Below, piece by piece: positions 17,897-26,725 of a stretch of DNA of 64,000 bases. Both the position numbers and the translations under genes were made by a program. Source of the DNA: Candidatus Limnocylindrales bacterium (GTDB lineage Bacteria; Desulfobacterota; Binatia; UBA1149; CAITLU01); assembly GCA_035626395.1 (NCBI GenBank), contig DASPNR010000039.1:33073-97072 (forward strand). The letters run 5' to 3'. Under the pieces are notes generated by a model. It saw only the letters and a program-made list of their open reading frames with translations. It did not search any database and was not told the DNA's origin. Position 1 is the first letter of the stretch. Each line of letters begins with the position of its first letter.

Positions 17897-19138
17897 TCAG
17901 CGGCCGCTGGTGAAGCCGAAGAGGTGGCCGGCAATGCGCCGGATCTGGATTTCCTCGGAGCCCTCGGTGATGCGATAGCGGCGGTGATGCCGGTAGATGT
18001 GCTCGAAGGGCTTGTGCCGCGAGTAGCCTACTCCCCCATGCACCTGCATCGCCTGATCGGCGGCCTCGCACACGAGCCGGTTGGCGCGATAGTTGGCCAT
18101 CGACACCATGGCGCTGACTTCCATGTGATGCCCGCGGTCGAGCTGCCAGGCGGTCTTGTAGACAAGGCCGCGCACCATCTCGGCCTCGGTCTGCAGCTCG
18201 ACGAGCGGAAACTGGATGGCCTGGTTGACCGCCAGCGCCTTGCCCCAGGTCTTGCGCTTGCGCGAATACTCCACCGACTCATCGATGCAGTATTGCGCGG
18301 CTCCCAGGCTGGAGGCCGCCTGCCGGATGCGGTTCTCGTGCACGAAGTGCTGCGCGAGCACCATGCCTTCTCCTTCCACGTGAACGATGGCGGAGGCCGG
18401 AACACGCACGTTCTCCAGCCGCACCTCGGCGTGGTCGGAGGGCATGTTGAACGTCCACCACATGAACTCGACATGGAAGCCGGGGGCGTCGGTGGGAACG
18501 AGGAAGCAGGTGATGCCGCGGGGCTCGCCCGCCTTGCCCCCGGTGCGCGCGAAGATCAGGTCGTGCGTGGCGTTGTGGAGGCCCGTGTTGAAGCGCTTGG
18601 CGCCGTCGATGATCCAGTCGTCGCCGTCACGGCGGGCGGTCGTCTCGAGCCACGTGGCATCGGAGCCATGATCGGGCTCGGTCAGGCCGAAGGCGACGCG
18701 CTTCCGTCCCGTGATCATGTCCTCGAGGAACTCGCGCTTCTGCTCGTCCGTTCCGAATTCGGCGAACATGTGCACGACCGGGAAGTTGCCGACGATGGAG
18801 CTCTCGTTCTGAAGATCGTTGTGCAGCCCCAGCCCCTTGGCGGCCAGGTGCTCGCGGATGATGGCCATGCCGAGGTTGGATCCATCCTGGCCGCCGAGCT
18901 CACGCGGCAGCGAATAGCGCAGGTGTCCGGCGGCATCGGCGCGCCGACGCATCTCGCCCAGCAGCTCTTCCCACTCGCGTCGCGGCTGTCCGTCGTTCTC
19001 CCAATCGGTGCGCGCCCACTCGCGCCGGTGATCGAAGAACTGCATGTTGTCGGACTCGAGCGGCTTGATCTCGCGCTCGATGAAGTCGTCAAGCTCCGCG
19101 AGCTTGCGGCGGATGTCGGCCGGAATGTCGAAGTCCAC
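17897..19138 (-). CDS. Acyl-CoA dehydrogenase family protein
   Basis: A 413-residue FAD enzyme that introduces an alpha-beta double bond in an acyl-CoA. It shows the middle-domain FAD motif FGLTEPDHGSDATWLET, the later QAIQFPLVELQ helix, MQVHGGVGYSRH, and the C-terminal signature YRITEGSEEIQ. The start is set by a perfect AGGAGG six bases before the GTG at 19138; in-frame sequence further upstream lacks support. The large substitution of the usual N-terminal region resembles long-chain or short-branched acyl-CoA dehydrogenases from catabolic gene clusters. No beta-oxidation partner is next to it. It is divergent from the DUF4056 gene. Confidence 0.92.
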   Translation of the reverse strand: MDFDIPADIRRKLAELDDFIEREIKPLESDNMQFFDHRREWARTDWENDGQPRREWEELLGEMRRRADAAGHLRYSLPRELGGQDGSNLGMAIIREHLAAKGLGLHNDLQNESSIVGNFPVVHMFAEFGTDEQKREFLEDMITGRKRVAFGLTEPDHGSDATWLETTARRDGDDWIIDGAKRFNTGLHNATHDLIFARTGGKAGEPRGITCFLVPTDAPGFHVEFMWWTFNMPSDHAEVRLENVRVPASAIVHVEGEGMVLAQHFVHENRIRQAASSLGAAQYCIDESVEYSRKRKTWGKALAVNQAIQFPLVELQTEAEMVRGLVYKTAWQLDRGHHMEVSAMVSMANYRANRLVCEAADQAMQVHGGVGYSRHKPFEHIYRHHRRYRITEGSEEIQIRRIAGHLFGFTSGR

Positions 19139-19378
19139 GCGATGCCTCCTGCAGGGCGGTCGGGTGCTGCATAGCCCAGAGGCGGGAGCGTACAAGCGCC
19201 GCAGCCGCGCCGGGCGGAGCAGCGGCGAGGCATATCGCAGGGCTTGCCGGCGCTACGGCAGGATCGCTGCCGATTTGGGCGAATATGGCGCGCGATTTGC
19301 TGTCCTTCCTGAGGACCGCGGGGCGCAGGGACGAAGCGCATTCGGCCGCTGTGTCGTCCGCCTCGCAACAAGGGAGTC

Positions 19379-20728
19379 ATGCGCCGCATCCGTGCAATCG
19401 TCGCCGCCATCGTCTTCGCGCTGACGGCCTCCTTCGGCATCACGTCGGCCGACCAGTTCCTGCAGATGCGCGCGGAGCTGGCCGGAGGGCCGACGCAGAC
19501 ATACTCGACGGCGGCGCTCTTCGACGATCTGGTGTCCCCTTCGGAGCAGACGGCGGCCGCAACGTGGAACGTTTCGCCGCCGACGGGCCTGCGGCCGTGC
19601 TGCGCGCTCGGCCACAACCTCGGAGTCGCCGTCGGGCCCGTCCCCGTTCCCATCGTCCGCCTCGACAACGTCATCCATCCCAATGCGCTTGGCCGCCACC
19701 GCTACAACAGCAACCTCATCAATCTTGCCATCGATCGACGCACCGGGCTCGGCCTGCGCGAGCAGAACGGAATCCTGTACACGTGCGGCGGCGGCGTCAT
19801 CGATACCGCGCACATCCGCGATTATGCGGACCTGACGGTCTATCTGTACTCGGTCCTGGAGCCGCGTCTCGGGCGGCCGCAGACGATCGAGCTTCCCGAC
19901 CAGGCCGGACGCCGCTTCGTTCAACTGCACGAGATCGCGCCCGAGCTGCTGGAGCGGGTCGGGCGTCGGACGCTGGCCCTGGAGCTGGCCGGATGGATCT
20001 CGTTCCAGCTCTCGATCTGGCATGAGACGGCGAGCTGGTACGGCTGGTCCAGCGTGCCGCTGTTTCCCGAGACCGTCTCCGCCTTCTCTCCCGAGGACCT
20101 CTACACCAACGTTCTCGGCATCCGTCTGGCGTTCGCGTTGATCCGCGCGGGCCGTACGGCGACGCAGCAGGACTACGAGCGCGCCATGGATGAAAGCATG
20201 CCGCGGCTGCTCGCGCGGCTCGGCGCCATGCCGGCGGCGTTGTCGCGATCGGTCCTGTCCGCGATCGATGGCGTCTGGTGGACGTCCACCGAACGGCTGC
20301 CACACCGGGAGGTCGTGCAGCTACGGAGCTTCGATACAGGCCCGCACATGGTGCCGCTGCGCGTGCCGCGGCAGCGCCTGCACGAGACGCTCGGCGAATA
20401 CGCGGCCGACTACTGCGCGGCGTGGCAGGATCGGCCGGTCGTGCTCGAGGTGCCGACGCGCGCCGGCGACGTTTCTCTTTCGGAGCTGGCGACCGTCGAG
20501 ATCGAGCCGATGCGCGATCTTGCCGACGACATCGCGGCCATCACGGGGACCGCGCGCATCACGCACGACGACCTGCCGCGGATCGTCGAGAACATCGCCG
20601 CCGCCGATCGGCAGCGGACCTATTCGCGCAGCACCGCCCACTCGGTCGGCTGGATCGCGAAGACCTGGCCGCGCATGGCCTGGCCGTCGTCGCGCCTGCG
20701 GCGGTTCTCGATGGCACGCTCGCGGTAG
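19379..20728 (+). CDS. DUF4056 domain protein, exported
   Basis: A 449-residue protein with an N-terminal signal or anchor (IVAAIVFALTASFGITSA). The core resembles DUF4056 as I recall it: LRPCCALGHNLGV, VPIVRLDNVI, then NGILYTCGGGVIDTAHIRDY and ADLTVYL. His and Cys residues in these motifs hint at a metal site. The ATG at 19379 follows AAGGGAG. Its last ~36 codons run antisense over the end of the phospholipase D-like gene, and this tail is low-complexity and Arg-rich, so the true C-terminal homology may stop earlier. The function of the family is unknown to me. Confidence 0.75.
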   Translation: MRRIRAIVAAIVFALTASFGITSADQFLQMRAELAGGPTQTYSTAALFDDLVSPSEQTAAATWNVSPPTGLRPCCALGHNLGVAVGPVPVPIVRLDNVIHPNALGRHRYNSNLINLAIDRRTGLGLREQNGILYTCGGGVIDTAHIRDYADLTVYLYSVLEPRLGRPQTIELPDQAGRRFVQLHEIAPELLERVGRRTLALELAGWISFQLSIWHETASWYGWSSVPLFPETVSAFSPEDLYTNVLGIRLAFALIRAGRTATQQDYERAMDESMPRLLARLGAMPAALSRSVLSAIDGVWWTSTERLPHREVVQLRSFDTGPHMVPLRVPRQRLHETLGEYAADYCAAWQDRPVVLEVPTRAGDVSLSELATVEIEPMRDLADDIAAITGTARITHDDLPRIVENIAAADRQRTYSRSTAHSVGWIAKTWPRMAWPSSRLRRFSMARSR

Positions 20729-22017
20729 ATCGCCAGCGCGGCGCGGTCGTCGGCGCCGTTGATGCTCTCGCCCAGGTGCTCGCTGAACAGCTCGCGGCGC
20801 AGCTCGCGCGTTACCTGCTGGTCCCAGAACGTCACGTTCATCTCGGTGTCGCCGCGGAAGGACCGGAACATGGCGTTGGCCGAGCCGATGGTCGTCCATT
20901 CATCGTCGATGAGCGCGATCTTGGCGTGGACGTAGATGTCTTCGTAGCCGCCGCCGGGCCGATTGGAGCCCAGCCCGGCGAGCAGGAAGTTGTCGTACTG
21001 CGCCAGCGCATCGATCATGTCGAAGACCGGCTTGACACGCGGGTGCGTGCGCACCCGGCAGATCTCGGGCATGGCCAGCGCCGGCACGAGCACGGTGACA
21101 TCGACTCCGCGCTGCAGCGCGGCCTCCAGACGCTCGATCAGGAAGGGACAGAGCAGGATCTGGTTCTCGAGATAGATCGTGCGCTCGGCCGCGTCGACGG
21201 CCGCGAGGTACTGCTCGACGATGCTGAACTCGCCCTCGGCGATCGGGAACGGCCTTGCGCCCGGCGCCGGCGCGTCCAGCCGATAAAGATCGGACTGGAT
21301 CGTACGCGCGACCTGCACCAGCGTGGGCCCGCACGCGCCGGCGGTCCGCTCGGGAAAGGGCAGGTCGTCGGCCAGCTCGAGAACCGGGAAGCTGCCGTAC
21401 TGCGTCTCGCGCTCGCTGGCCTCGTTCCAGCGCTGCACGAAGTTGTGGTGGACGTCGGCGGCCGCCGGGCCTCGCAGTTCGACGTAGGCATCATGGATGC
21501 TGGCGCCCGCCGCGGCCTCGCCGCCGGGATGTCCGGGGGAGACGACCGAGCACACGTCCAGATTGATGCCGCCGACGAACACGACCTCGCGCTCGGTGCC
21601 GGCGTCCACCAGCCAGCTCTTCTGGTGGTGGCAGTAGCCTTCGACGCGGTCCCAGCGCGCCAGGACGTGCGGCGCGCGCGCCGCCATCGATCGGTAGCTG
21701 GCCTCGCCGGCCGGAAAATGGGCGCTGCCGACGATCATCGTCTCGATCTCGGGCTCGCTCCAGAACAGCACGCGTACGTCGATTCCCTCGCGTGCACGCC
21801 GCTCCAGGACCTCGAAAAAGCCGCCGGCCCCGTCGGGCAGCGCGAAGTCTTCGTCCAGGAAGGCCACCGTCACCCACACACTGCGGCGCGCGGCGGCGAC
21901 GGCCTCGCAGATTGCGCGAAACGCCGGGACGCCGTCGACGAGCGGCCGCACGCGGTTGCCGCCTCGCAGCGGGTAGCAAGCCTGCATGGCCGACGGGATT
22001 CGCGGAACGGGAATCAT
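20620..22017 (-). CDS. Phospholipase D-like protein (cardiolipin synthase type)
   Basis: A 465-residue member of the PLD superfamily with two HKD motifs: HHQKSWLVD followed by VFVGGIN, and HAKIALIDD followed by TIGSAN. This is the arrangement of cardiolipin synthases and related phosphatidyl transferases. No strong N-terminal membrane segment is visible, unlike the classical ClsA, which makes ClsB-like or other PLD hydrolase roles possible. The ATG at 22017 has little ribosome-binding-site support; in-frame codons extend to 22053. The 5' end abuts the divergent cyclase gene and the 3' end overlaps the DUF4056 gene. Confidence 0.85.
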   Translation of the reverse strand: MIPVPRIPSAMQACYPLRGGNRVRPLVDGVPAFRAICEAVAAARRSVWVTVAFLDEDFALPDGAGGFFEVLERRAREGIDVRVLFWSEPEIETMIVGSAHFPAGEASYRSMAARAPHVLARWDRVEGYCHHQKSWLVDAGTEREVVFVGGINLDVCSVVSPGHPGGEAAAGASIHDAYVELRGPAAADVHHNFVQRWNEASERETQYGSFPVLELADDLPFPERTAGACGPTLVQVARTIQSDLYRLDAPAPGARPFPIAEGEFSIVEQYLAAVDAAERTIYLENQILLCPFLIERLEAALQRGVDVTVLVPALAMPEICRVRTHPRVKPVFDMIDALAQYDNFLLAGLGSNRPGGGYEDIYVHAKIALIDDEWTTIGSANAMFRSFRGDTEMNVTFWDQQVTRELRRELFSEHLGESINGADDRAALAIYRERAIENRRRRDDGQAMRGQVFAIQPTEWAVLRE

Positions 22018-22052
22018 GCGGCAATTGTTACGCGGACATCGAAATGTGCACA

Positions 22053-22868
22053 ATGGTCCGAATGCACCGCCATCGGATTCTTCCTGCCGCCATCGCTGCC
22101 GCGCTCGTGTCGTGCACCACCGGCCTCGCCCGCTCCCAGAGCGTGGACCTGGCCAGGGTCGAGATGGTCGACCTGACGCATGCGTTCAACACTTCGACCA
22201 TCTACTGGCCCACGGCCCCGAGCGGCTTCACGTTTATGCACCTCTCGCACGGGCATACGCCCGGGGGGTACTTCTATTCCGCGGGCGCATTCAACGCGCC
22301 GGAGCACGGCGGCACGCATCTGGACGCGCCGATCCATTTTTTCGAGAACGGACAGGCCGTCGAGCAGATTCCGCTCGAACGGCTGATGGGGCCGGCCGTG
22401 GTGGTGGATGTCCGGGCCTCGGCGGCGGGCAATCCGGACTACGAGGTCGGCGTCGTCGACATCACCAGCCACAGCGCGGTCAACGGGCCCATCGCCAAGG
22501 GGACGATCGTTCTCATCCGAACCGGCTGGGCATCGCGGTGGGGCGACCGCCGCGCCTACCTCGGCGACGATACGCCTGGCGACGCCAGCAGCCTGCACTT
22601 TCCGGGGCTGAGCGCGGAGGCCGCCCGTTATCTCGCCGACAAGGGAGTGGCCGCCGTCGGCATAGACACGGCATCGCTGGATCCGGGCCGCTCCACCGAC
22701 TTCCAGGCGCACCGCGTGCTGGCCAGGGCGGGCGTGCCGGGCTTCGAGAACCTCAACATACCCGAGACGCTGCCGGCCAAGGGCATCACGGTGCTGGCCC
22801 TGCCGATGAAGATCGAGGGCGGGTCGGGCGCGCCGCTGCGCGCAGTGGCGCTGGTGCCCCGGCGCTAG
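22053..22868 (+). CDS. Cyclase family protein (KynB-like), probable lipoprotein
   Basis: A 271-residue secreted member of the cyclase/arylformamidase family. The metal-binding signature HGGTHLDAPIHF is intact, and VDLTHAFN and GIDTASLDPG are also typical. The N-terminus has a signal sequence ending in LVSC, a plausible lipobox, so the protein may be lipid-anchored in the periplasm. In-frame ATGs lie at 22044, 22053 and 22062; all keep the signal. Family members hydrolyse cyclic or formyl amides and esters. The reaction here is not known, and a periplasmic location argues against kynurenine metabolism. Confidence 0.85.
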   Translation: MVRMHRHRILPAAIAAALVSCTTGLARSQSVDLARVEMVDLTHAFNTSTIYWPTAPSGFTFMHLSHGHTPGGYFYSAGAFNAPEHGGTHLDAPIHFFENGQAVEQIPLERLMGPAVVVDVRASAAGNPDYEVGVVDITSHSAVNGPIAKGTIVLIRTGWASRWGDRRAYLGDDTPGDASSLHFPGLSAEAARYLADKGVAAVGIDTASLDPGRSTDFQAHRVLARAGVPGFENLNIPETLPAKGITVLALPMKIEGGSGAPLRAVALVPRR

Positions 22869-23746
22869 GCCGACTGCTGCATGGCGCGCAGCTCGTCGGC
22901 CGTATGCGAACGGCCGTCGGGGCTCCAGCCGGGCGGTTGCAGGATGTAGCCGAGGGCTTCGCGGAAGTTGGACGCGCCGCGTACGTCGGCGGCCAGCGCC
23001 TTCCATTCGTGAAACGCGATCTCCACCAGATCGAACGTCTCGATGTTCCTGGTCAACCCGTAGGTGACCGGAGCCGCCTCCGGCTCGAACGTTCCGAACA
23101 GCCGGTCCCACACGATCAGCATGCCGCCGTGATTGCGATCGAGATACTCCAGATTGGTGCCGTGATGGACGCGGTGATGCGACGGCGTGTTCAGCAGCCA
23201 CTCGAGCGGCCCGAGCTTCCCGATCGTCTCGGTGTGGATCCAGTACTGGTAGAGCGTGTTGACCGCCTGCACGGTGAGCACCAGCATCGGATCGAAGCCG
23301 ATCAACGCCATGGGCCAGAAGAACGGCATGTACGTCAGCGGCGTCGTCCACGACTGGCGCAGCGCCGTCGAGAGGTTGTAGTGGCGGCTGGAGTGATGGT
23401 TGACGTGCGCCGCCCACAAGAAGCGCACCTCGTGGCTGAGGCGATGGAACCAGTAGTAGCAGAAGTCGCCCACCAGCAGCGCCAGCACCCAGGTCGCGGC
23501 GCTGGACGAGTCGAGCTGCAGCGGCGCGAGGGCCGCGAACAGCTGCAGCGTGGCCAGCGACACGCCCTTCATGAACAGGTTGATGAGAACGTTTCCCACG
23601 CCCATCCCCAGGCTGGCGGCCGTGTCGCGCCTCTCGTAGCCGCGCAGGGCCGCGCCCTCGTGCAGCTTCATGCGCGCGATCAAGACGCTCTCAGCGAGCA
23701 TGGTGACCAGGAAGAAGGGAACGGCGTAGATCGTCGGATCGCTCAC
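22865..23746 (-). CDS. Sterol desaturase / fatty acid hydroxylase family protein
   Basis: A 293-residue integral membrane di-iron oxygenase. Histidine clusters HRLSHE, HVNHHS and HHRVHHG match the family's eight-histidine pattern. Membrane segments lie before and between them (about residues 5-25, 45-75, 85-105 and 130-165). It could hydroxylate a fatty acyl, sterol or hopanoid substrate. The GTG start at 23746 overlaps the stop of the TetR regulator gene (GTGA), so regulator and enzyme form an operon. It converges with the cyclase gene with a 4-base overlap. Confidence 0.9.
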   Translation of the reverse strand: MSDPTIYAVPFFLVTMLAESVLIARMKLHEGAALRGYERRDTAASLGMGVGNVLINLFMKGVSLATLQLFAALAPLQLDSSSAATWVLALLVGDFCYYWFHRLSHEVRFLWAAHVNHHSSRHYNLSTALRQSWTTPLTYMPFFWPMALIGFDPMLVLTVQAVNTLYQYWIHTETIGKLGPLEWLLNTPSHHRVHHGTNLEYLDRNHGGMLIVWDRLFGTFEPEAAPVTYGLTRNIETFDLVEIAFHEWKALAADVRGASNFREALGYILQPPGWSPDGRSHTADELRAMQQSA

Positions 23747-24456
23747 GACGGCTTCTCCTTTTTCGGCGAGCGGGACCGCGGCCGCGCGGGAAGCGGCGTC
23801 TCGCGCAACGGCCGCGGCGGCATGCCAGCCGGCGCGGCCGCGGCATCGGCGACGGCCTGCGTGGCCATGGCTTCGAGAGCCGGCACAAGCTCCGGCGACA
23901 TGCCTTCGTCGCCGTAGAGGCAGCGGGCCAGCGCCATGCCGAGCATGGCCTGCAGCAGCAGCTCGAGCGTCACGTGGAATCGCGCGTCAGAGGCCGCGTG
24001 CGGAAAGTACTCGGCGGCGAGCGTGCGAACGTTCTGCGCGTGCGCTGCCGCCACCGGCAGCAGCACCGCACGCAGCTCCTCGTCGGTGCGCGCGGCTGCA
24101 TAGAGGTCGAGGATGGCCTGGTGGCGCCGCTGTCCGTACATCGACCACAGCAGCGACACCGCCGCAGCGGGAGTGCGCTGGGCTCGATCGAGCGCGGCGA
24201 AGGCCGCGCGGTAATCGTCGGTCAGGCCGGCGAAGACATGCTCGACTGCAGCAGCCACGAGGGCGGCCCGGCTGCGGTAGTGGTGGAGCTGCGCGCCGCG
24301 CGAGACGCCGGCCCGCTCGGCAACCATCGTCGTCGTCAGCGCGCCATAGCCGTGCTCGACGAGGCAGTCGACGGCCGCGTCGAGCAGCAGGCGCTGCGTC
24401 GAGGCGCTTCTCTCCTCCTGCGATCGGCGGCCTCGGCCGACGGTGGCGGCTGGCAT
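23743..24456 (-). CDS. TetR family transcriptional regulator
   Basis: A 237-residue regulator. The N-terminal helix-turn-helix is clear: RLLLDAAVDCLVEHGYGALTT and AERAGVSRGAQLHHYRSR, followed by a helical ligand-binding domain and a Pro/Arg/Lys-rich tail (RPRSRSPKKEKPS). The ATG at 24456 follows no Shine-Dalgarno sequence. It is co-transcribed with the fatty acid hydroxylase gene downstream and probably represses that operon, perhaps in response to a fatty acid. A dyad lies just upstream (24489-24500) and overlaps a -35-like TTGACT. Confidence 0.9.
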   Translation of the reverse strand: MPAATVGRGRRSQEERSASTQRLLLDAAVDCLVEHGYGALTTTMVAERAGVSRGAQLHHYRSRAALVAAAVEHVFAGLTDDYRAAFAALDRAQRTPAAAVSLLWSMYGQRRHQAILDLYAAARTDEELRAVLLPVAAAHAQNVRTLAAEYFPHAASDARFHVTLELLLQAMLGMALARCLYGDEGMSPELVPALEAMATQAVADAAAAPAGMPPRPLRETPLPARPRSRSPKKEKPS

Positions 24457-24462
24457 TGCCGG

Positions 24463-24500
24463 ACCGTACGCTCCGACAAACAAACAGTCAAGCCTGCTTG
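24463..24500 (-). promoter_or_regulatory. Probable promoter and operator of the tetR/hydroxylase operon
   Basis: On the minus strand TTGACT (24491-24486) is followed after 17 bases by TACGGT (24468-24463), just 6 bases before the ATG at 24456. This suggests a leaderless transcript. A dyad CAAGC-CT-GCTTG (24489-24500) overlaps the -35 box, a good site for TetR autorepression. The -10 match is weak. Confidence 0.45.
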
Positions 24501-24653
24501 TAACTGACGCAACCCCCCCGGACGAATGCGTCTTTGTGCCGGGCGGCTTAGGGCGTACCATCGCCACGTCGGGCCCAGGCCGACTCCGCAAAAACCAGCA
24601 GATGCCAACGCGATGACCGATACGGCCTCGGCGTCTGCGACAGGAGCTCACGA

Positions 24654-26117
24654 ATGAGGAAGCATCTTCGACACCTCGCGACCGGAAGCGTGGCTTTGGC
24701 ATTGCTCGTCCTTCTGCCCGGCTGCAAGGACAATCACCGGCCGCCCGACTTCGTGCGTCTCTTCTTCGGCACGACCTCGACGGGCACCTGCGACAGCCTG
24801 ACGATCGAGGTCGACCTGGAAGCGGCCAATTCCTTCCTCGTCATGGATCTCGGCAGCAATCCGGACTGCTCGCTGGCCGCGGCGCTCGAGGCCAGCGGCT
24901 GCGATCTCGACGTGATCGTCGAAGGCGACATCTTCCGCGCCACCATCACCGGCTGCACCATCCCTGCCTTCGTCAGCGCCTTCGAATGCTTCTTCGTCAG
25001 CGCCGACCTCTCCCAGATCAACGCGGCTGCCACTGCGCAGTGCGTCTGCACCAATCCTGGATGCAATGAGACACCGCCGGTCTGCATCAGCGACGAGCCA
25101 GGCGCGGGCACGTGCGAGGACTGCGACAACGGCGTCGACGACGACGAAGACGGCGCCGTCGACTGCGACGACAGCCAGTGCGCCGGCTCACCGCAATGCG
25201 ACGGCACCACGACGACCTCCTCGCCGGACACGACCAACACGACCGGCACCACCGACACGACCAATACGACCCACACCACCGGCACGACCAACACCACCGG
25301 CACGACCAACACCACGGGCCAGCCGGGCCAGGAGTGCCGAATCGTGTTCCACCTGCCCGACGCGGAGGACGTGGGGTCACTGCAGTGGGACACCAACTAC
25401 TCCGAAGCCAACGGCGGCTTCGCCGGCGCCGGTCCCAACGTGGATTGCTCCTCGCTGGTGGAGGGCTCCATCGCCAGTTTCAACGACAATGACGAGGGCC
25501 AGGTGCTGTCGGGCGGGATCATCAGCCTGGAAGGCTTCACCGGACCTCTCGACATCGCCGAGTGCACTTTCGAGTCCTCGGAAACGCCGGTGGCCGCCGA
25601 CTTCACCATCACGGTCACCGACGCCAGCGATCCCGACCTCAACCCGATCGACGTGGACGTCGTCATCGGCAGCATCGAGTGCGACGCCGGCCCCACCACG
25701 ACGATCGACGGGCCGACGACAACCATCGGTGGGCCGACCACGACCCTGGGCGGTGAGACCATCCCCATCACGTTCCGTCTGGCCAGTGCCAGCAGCGAGG
25801 AGGTCGGCGCCGTGCAGTTCAGCGTCGACTACTCGGGCGCGCCCGGCGAGTTCGCGGGCATGGGCTCCAGCGTCTCGTGCACCAACGAGGTCGACGGCGC
25901 GATCTTCGCCGCCACCGACGATGACGCGGGCGACAGCCTCTCCCTCGGATTCATTTCGCTCGACGGCTTTGCGCCGCCGGCCGATCTGGCGATCTGCCAG
26001 TTCGTCAGCAGCGGCGAGGCGCCGGTGCCCTCCGACTTCACGATCACGGTCGAAGACGCGTCCGACCCGGATCTCAATCCCATCACGGTGACGATCGAGG
26101 TCGTGATCCCCGAATGA
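24654..26117 (+). CDS. Lipoprotein with Thr-rich linkers and duplicated beta domain
   Basis: A 487-residue surface or periplasmic lipoprotein with lipobox LLPGC (Cys24). Residues 25-135 are an unknown domain with several Cys. Residues about 150-183 are an Asp/Cys-rich segment (CDNGVDDDEDGAVDC) typical of deltaproteobacterial secreted proteins. A Thr/Asn/Gly linker (184-223) precedes domain A (226-344), a second Thr/Gly linker (346-369) and domain B (370-487). A and B are clearly duplicated: both have ISLEGF/ISLDGF, FTITV.DASDPDLNPI and a lone Cys pair. The domains look like cohesin-type beta sandwiches (inference). The TetR gene is divergent. Confidence 0.8.
   Translation: MRKHLRHLATGSVALALLVLLPGCKDNHRPPDFVRLFFGTTSTGTCDSLTIEVDLEAANSFLVMDLGSNPDCSLAAALEASGCDLDVIVEGDIFRATITGCTIPAFVSAFECFFVSADLSQINAAATAQCVCTNPGCNETPPVCISDEPGAGTCEDCDNGVDDDEDGAVDCDDSQCAGSPQCDGTTTTSSPDTTNTTGTTDTTNTTHTTGTTNTTGTTNTTGQPGQECRIVFHLPDAEDVGSLQWDTNYSEANGGFAGAGPNVDCSSLVEGSIASFNDNDEGQVLSGGIISLEGFTGPLDIAECTFESSETPVAADFTITVTDASDPDLNPIDVDVVIGSIECDAGPTTTIDGPTTTIGGPTTTLGGETIPITFRLASASSEEVGAVQFSVDYSGAPGEFAGMGSSVSCTNEVDGAIFAATDDDAGDSLSLGFISLDGFAPPADLAICQFVSSGEAPVPSDFTITVEDASDPDLNPITVTIEVVIPE
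25205..25320. repeat. Imperfect tandem repeats encoding the Thr-rich linker
   Basis: A run of imperfect short repeats built on ACGACCAACACCACCGGC and close variants, in frame, encodes the TTNTTGTT linker of the lipoprotein. The last three copies are nearly identical at 15-base spacing. It is coding sequence, not a CRISPR array. Confidence 0.8.
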
Positions 26118-26138
26118 TTCGAGCGGCAGGCAGCGGCG

Positions 26139-26672
26139 TCAGCGCTCGGAGCTGATCGCCGCCGCCTGCCTGCGCGCCTCGGCGATGCGCTGCGACAGCC
26201 GCGGCGACGTCATCATCAGCAGCGCCAGCGAGATGGCCAGGAACGGCACGAGCACGGTGGCATCGTGCGTCAGCAGCGCGCGGGCCATGCCGACGATGGC
26301 CACGCTCTCGGCCATCGCCCAGACCACGATCAACCTGGTGGTGGCGTAGAAGCCGAAACCCACGAGCAGCCGTTCCTGCTCGCTCATCGCCGCCAGATCC
26401 TCGGCGAGCGTCTTGTCCTGGCGCGCCGCCTGATCGAGCGCGTTCCGCCATGCCTCCGCTCCGGCGCCGTCGGCCGGAGGAAGGCGCGAGCGCATCCACC
26501 ACGCGATCGCGGTCGCGGCGGCAGCGACACCGAAGAAGACGATGGCCGGCGGCGGCTCGGTTGCCGGCGCCGCCTCCTGCGACCACTGGCGCTGCAGGAC
26601 GAACGTAACGGCGGCGTAGGTCACGGCTGCCATCGTCATCGCCACGTGGACGATGGCAGCCTTGGTGGTCAT
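26139..26672 (-). CDS. Small membrane protein of unknown function
   Basis: A 177-residue protein with four likely membrane segments (about residues 6-25, 43-60, 105-128 and 135-155). A polar, charged stretch in the middle (AWRNALDQAARQDKTLAEDL) probably lies in the cytoplasm. No family motif is recognised. The ATG at 26672 is chosen because hydrophobic sequence begins there. It lies 53 bases downstream of the acyl-CoA synthetase gene on the same strand and may be co-transcribed with it. Confidence 0.65.
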   Translation of the reverse strand: MTTKAAIVHVAMTMAAVTYAAVTFVLQRQWSQEAAPATEPPPAIVFFGVAAAATAIAWWMRSRLPPADGAGAEAWRNALDQAARQDKTLAEDLAAMSEQERLLVGFGFYATTRLIVVWAMAESVAIVGMARALLTHDATVLVPFLAISLALLMMTSPRLSQRIAEARRQAAAISSER

Positions 26673-26725
26673 GCGCCCCACTCTCTTCTCGAACGCTGGC
26701 GAACCCCGCAGCATCGCAGCACCTC

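Noticed and set aside
17842..17934. N-terminal extension of the ABC exporter
   Set aside because: It overlaps the end of the acyl-CoA dehydrogenase gene and lacks membrane-domain homology; the ATG at 17841 gives the normal start.
25205..25320. Short regular repeats resembling a small CRISPR array
   Set aside because: Repeats are contiguous, in frame and encode a Thr-rich linker between protein domains; no spacers and no cas genes.
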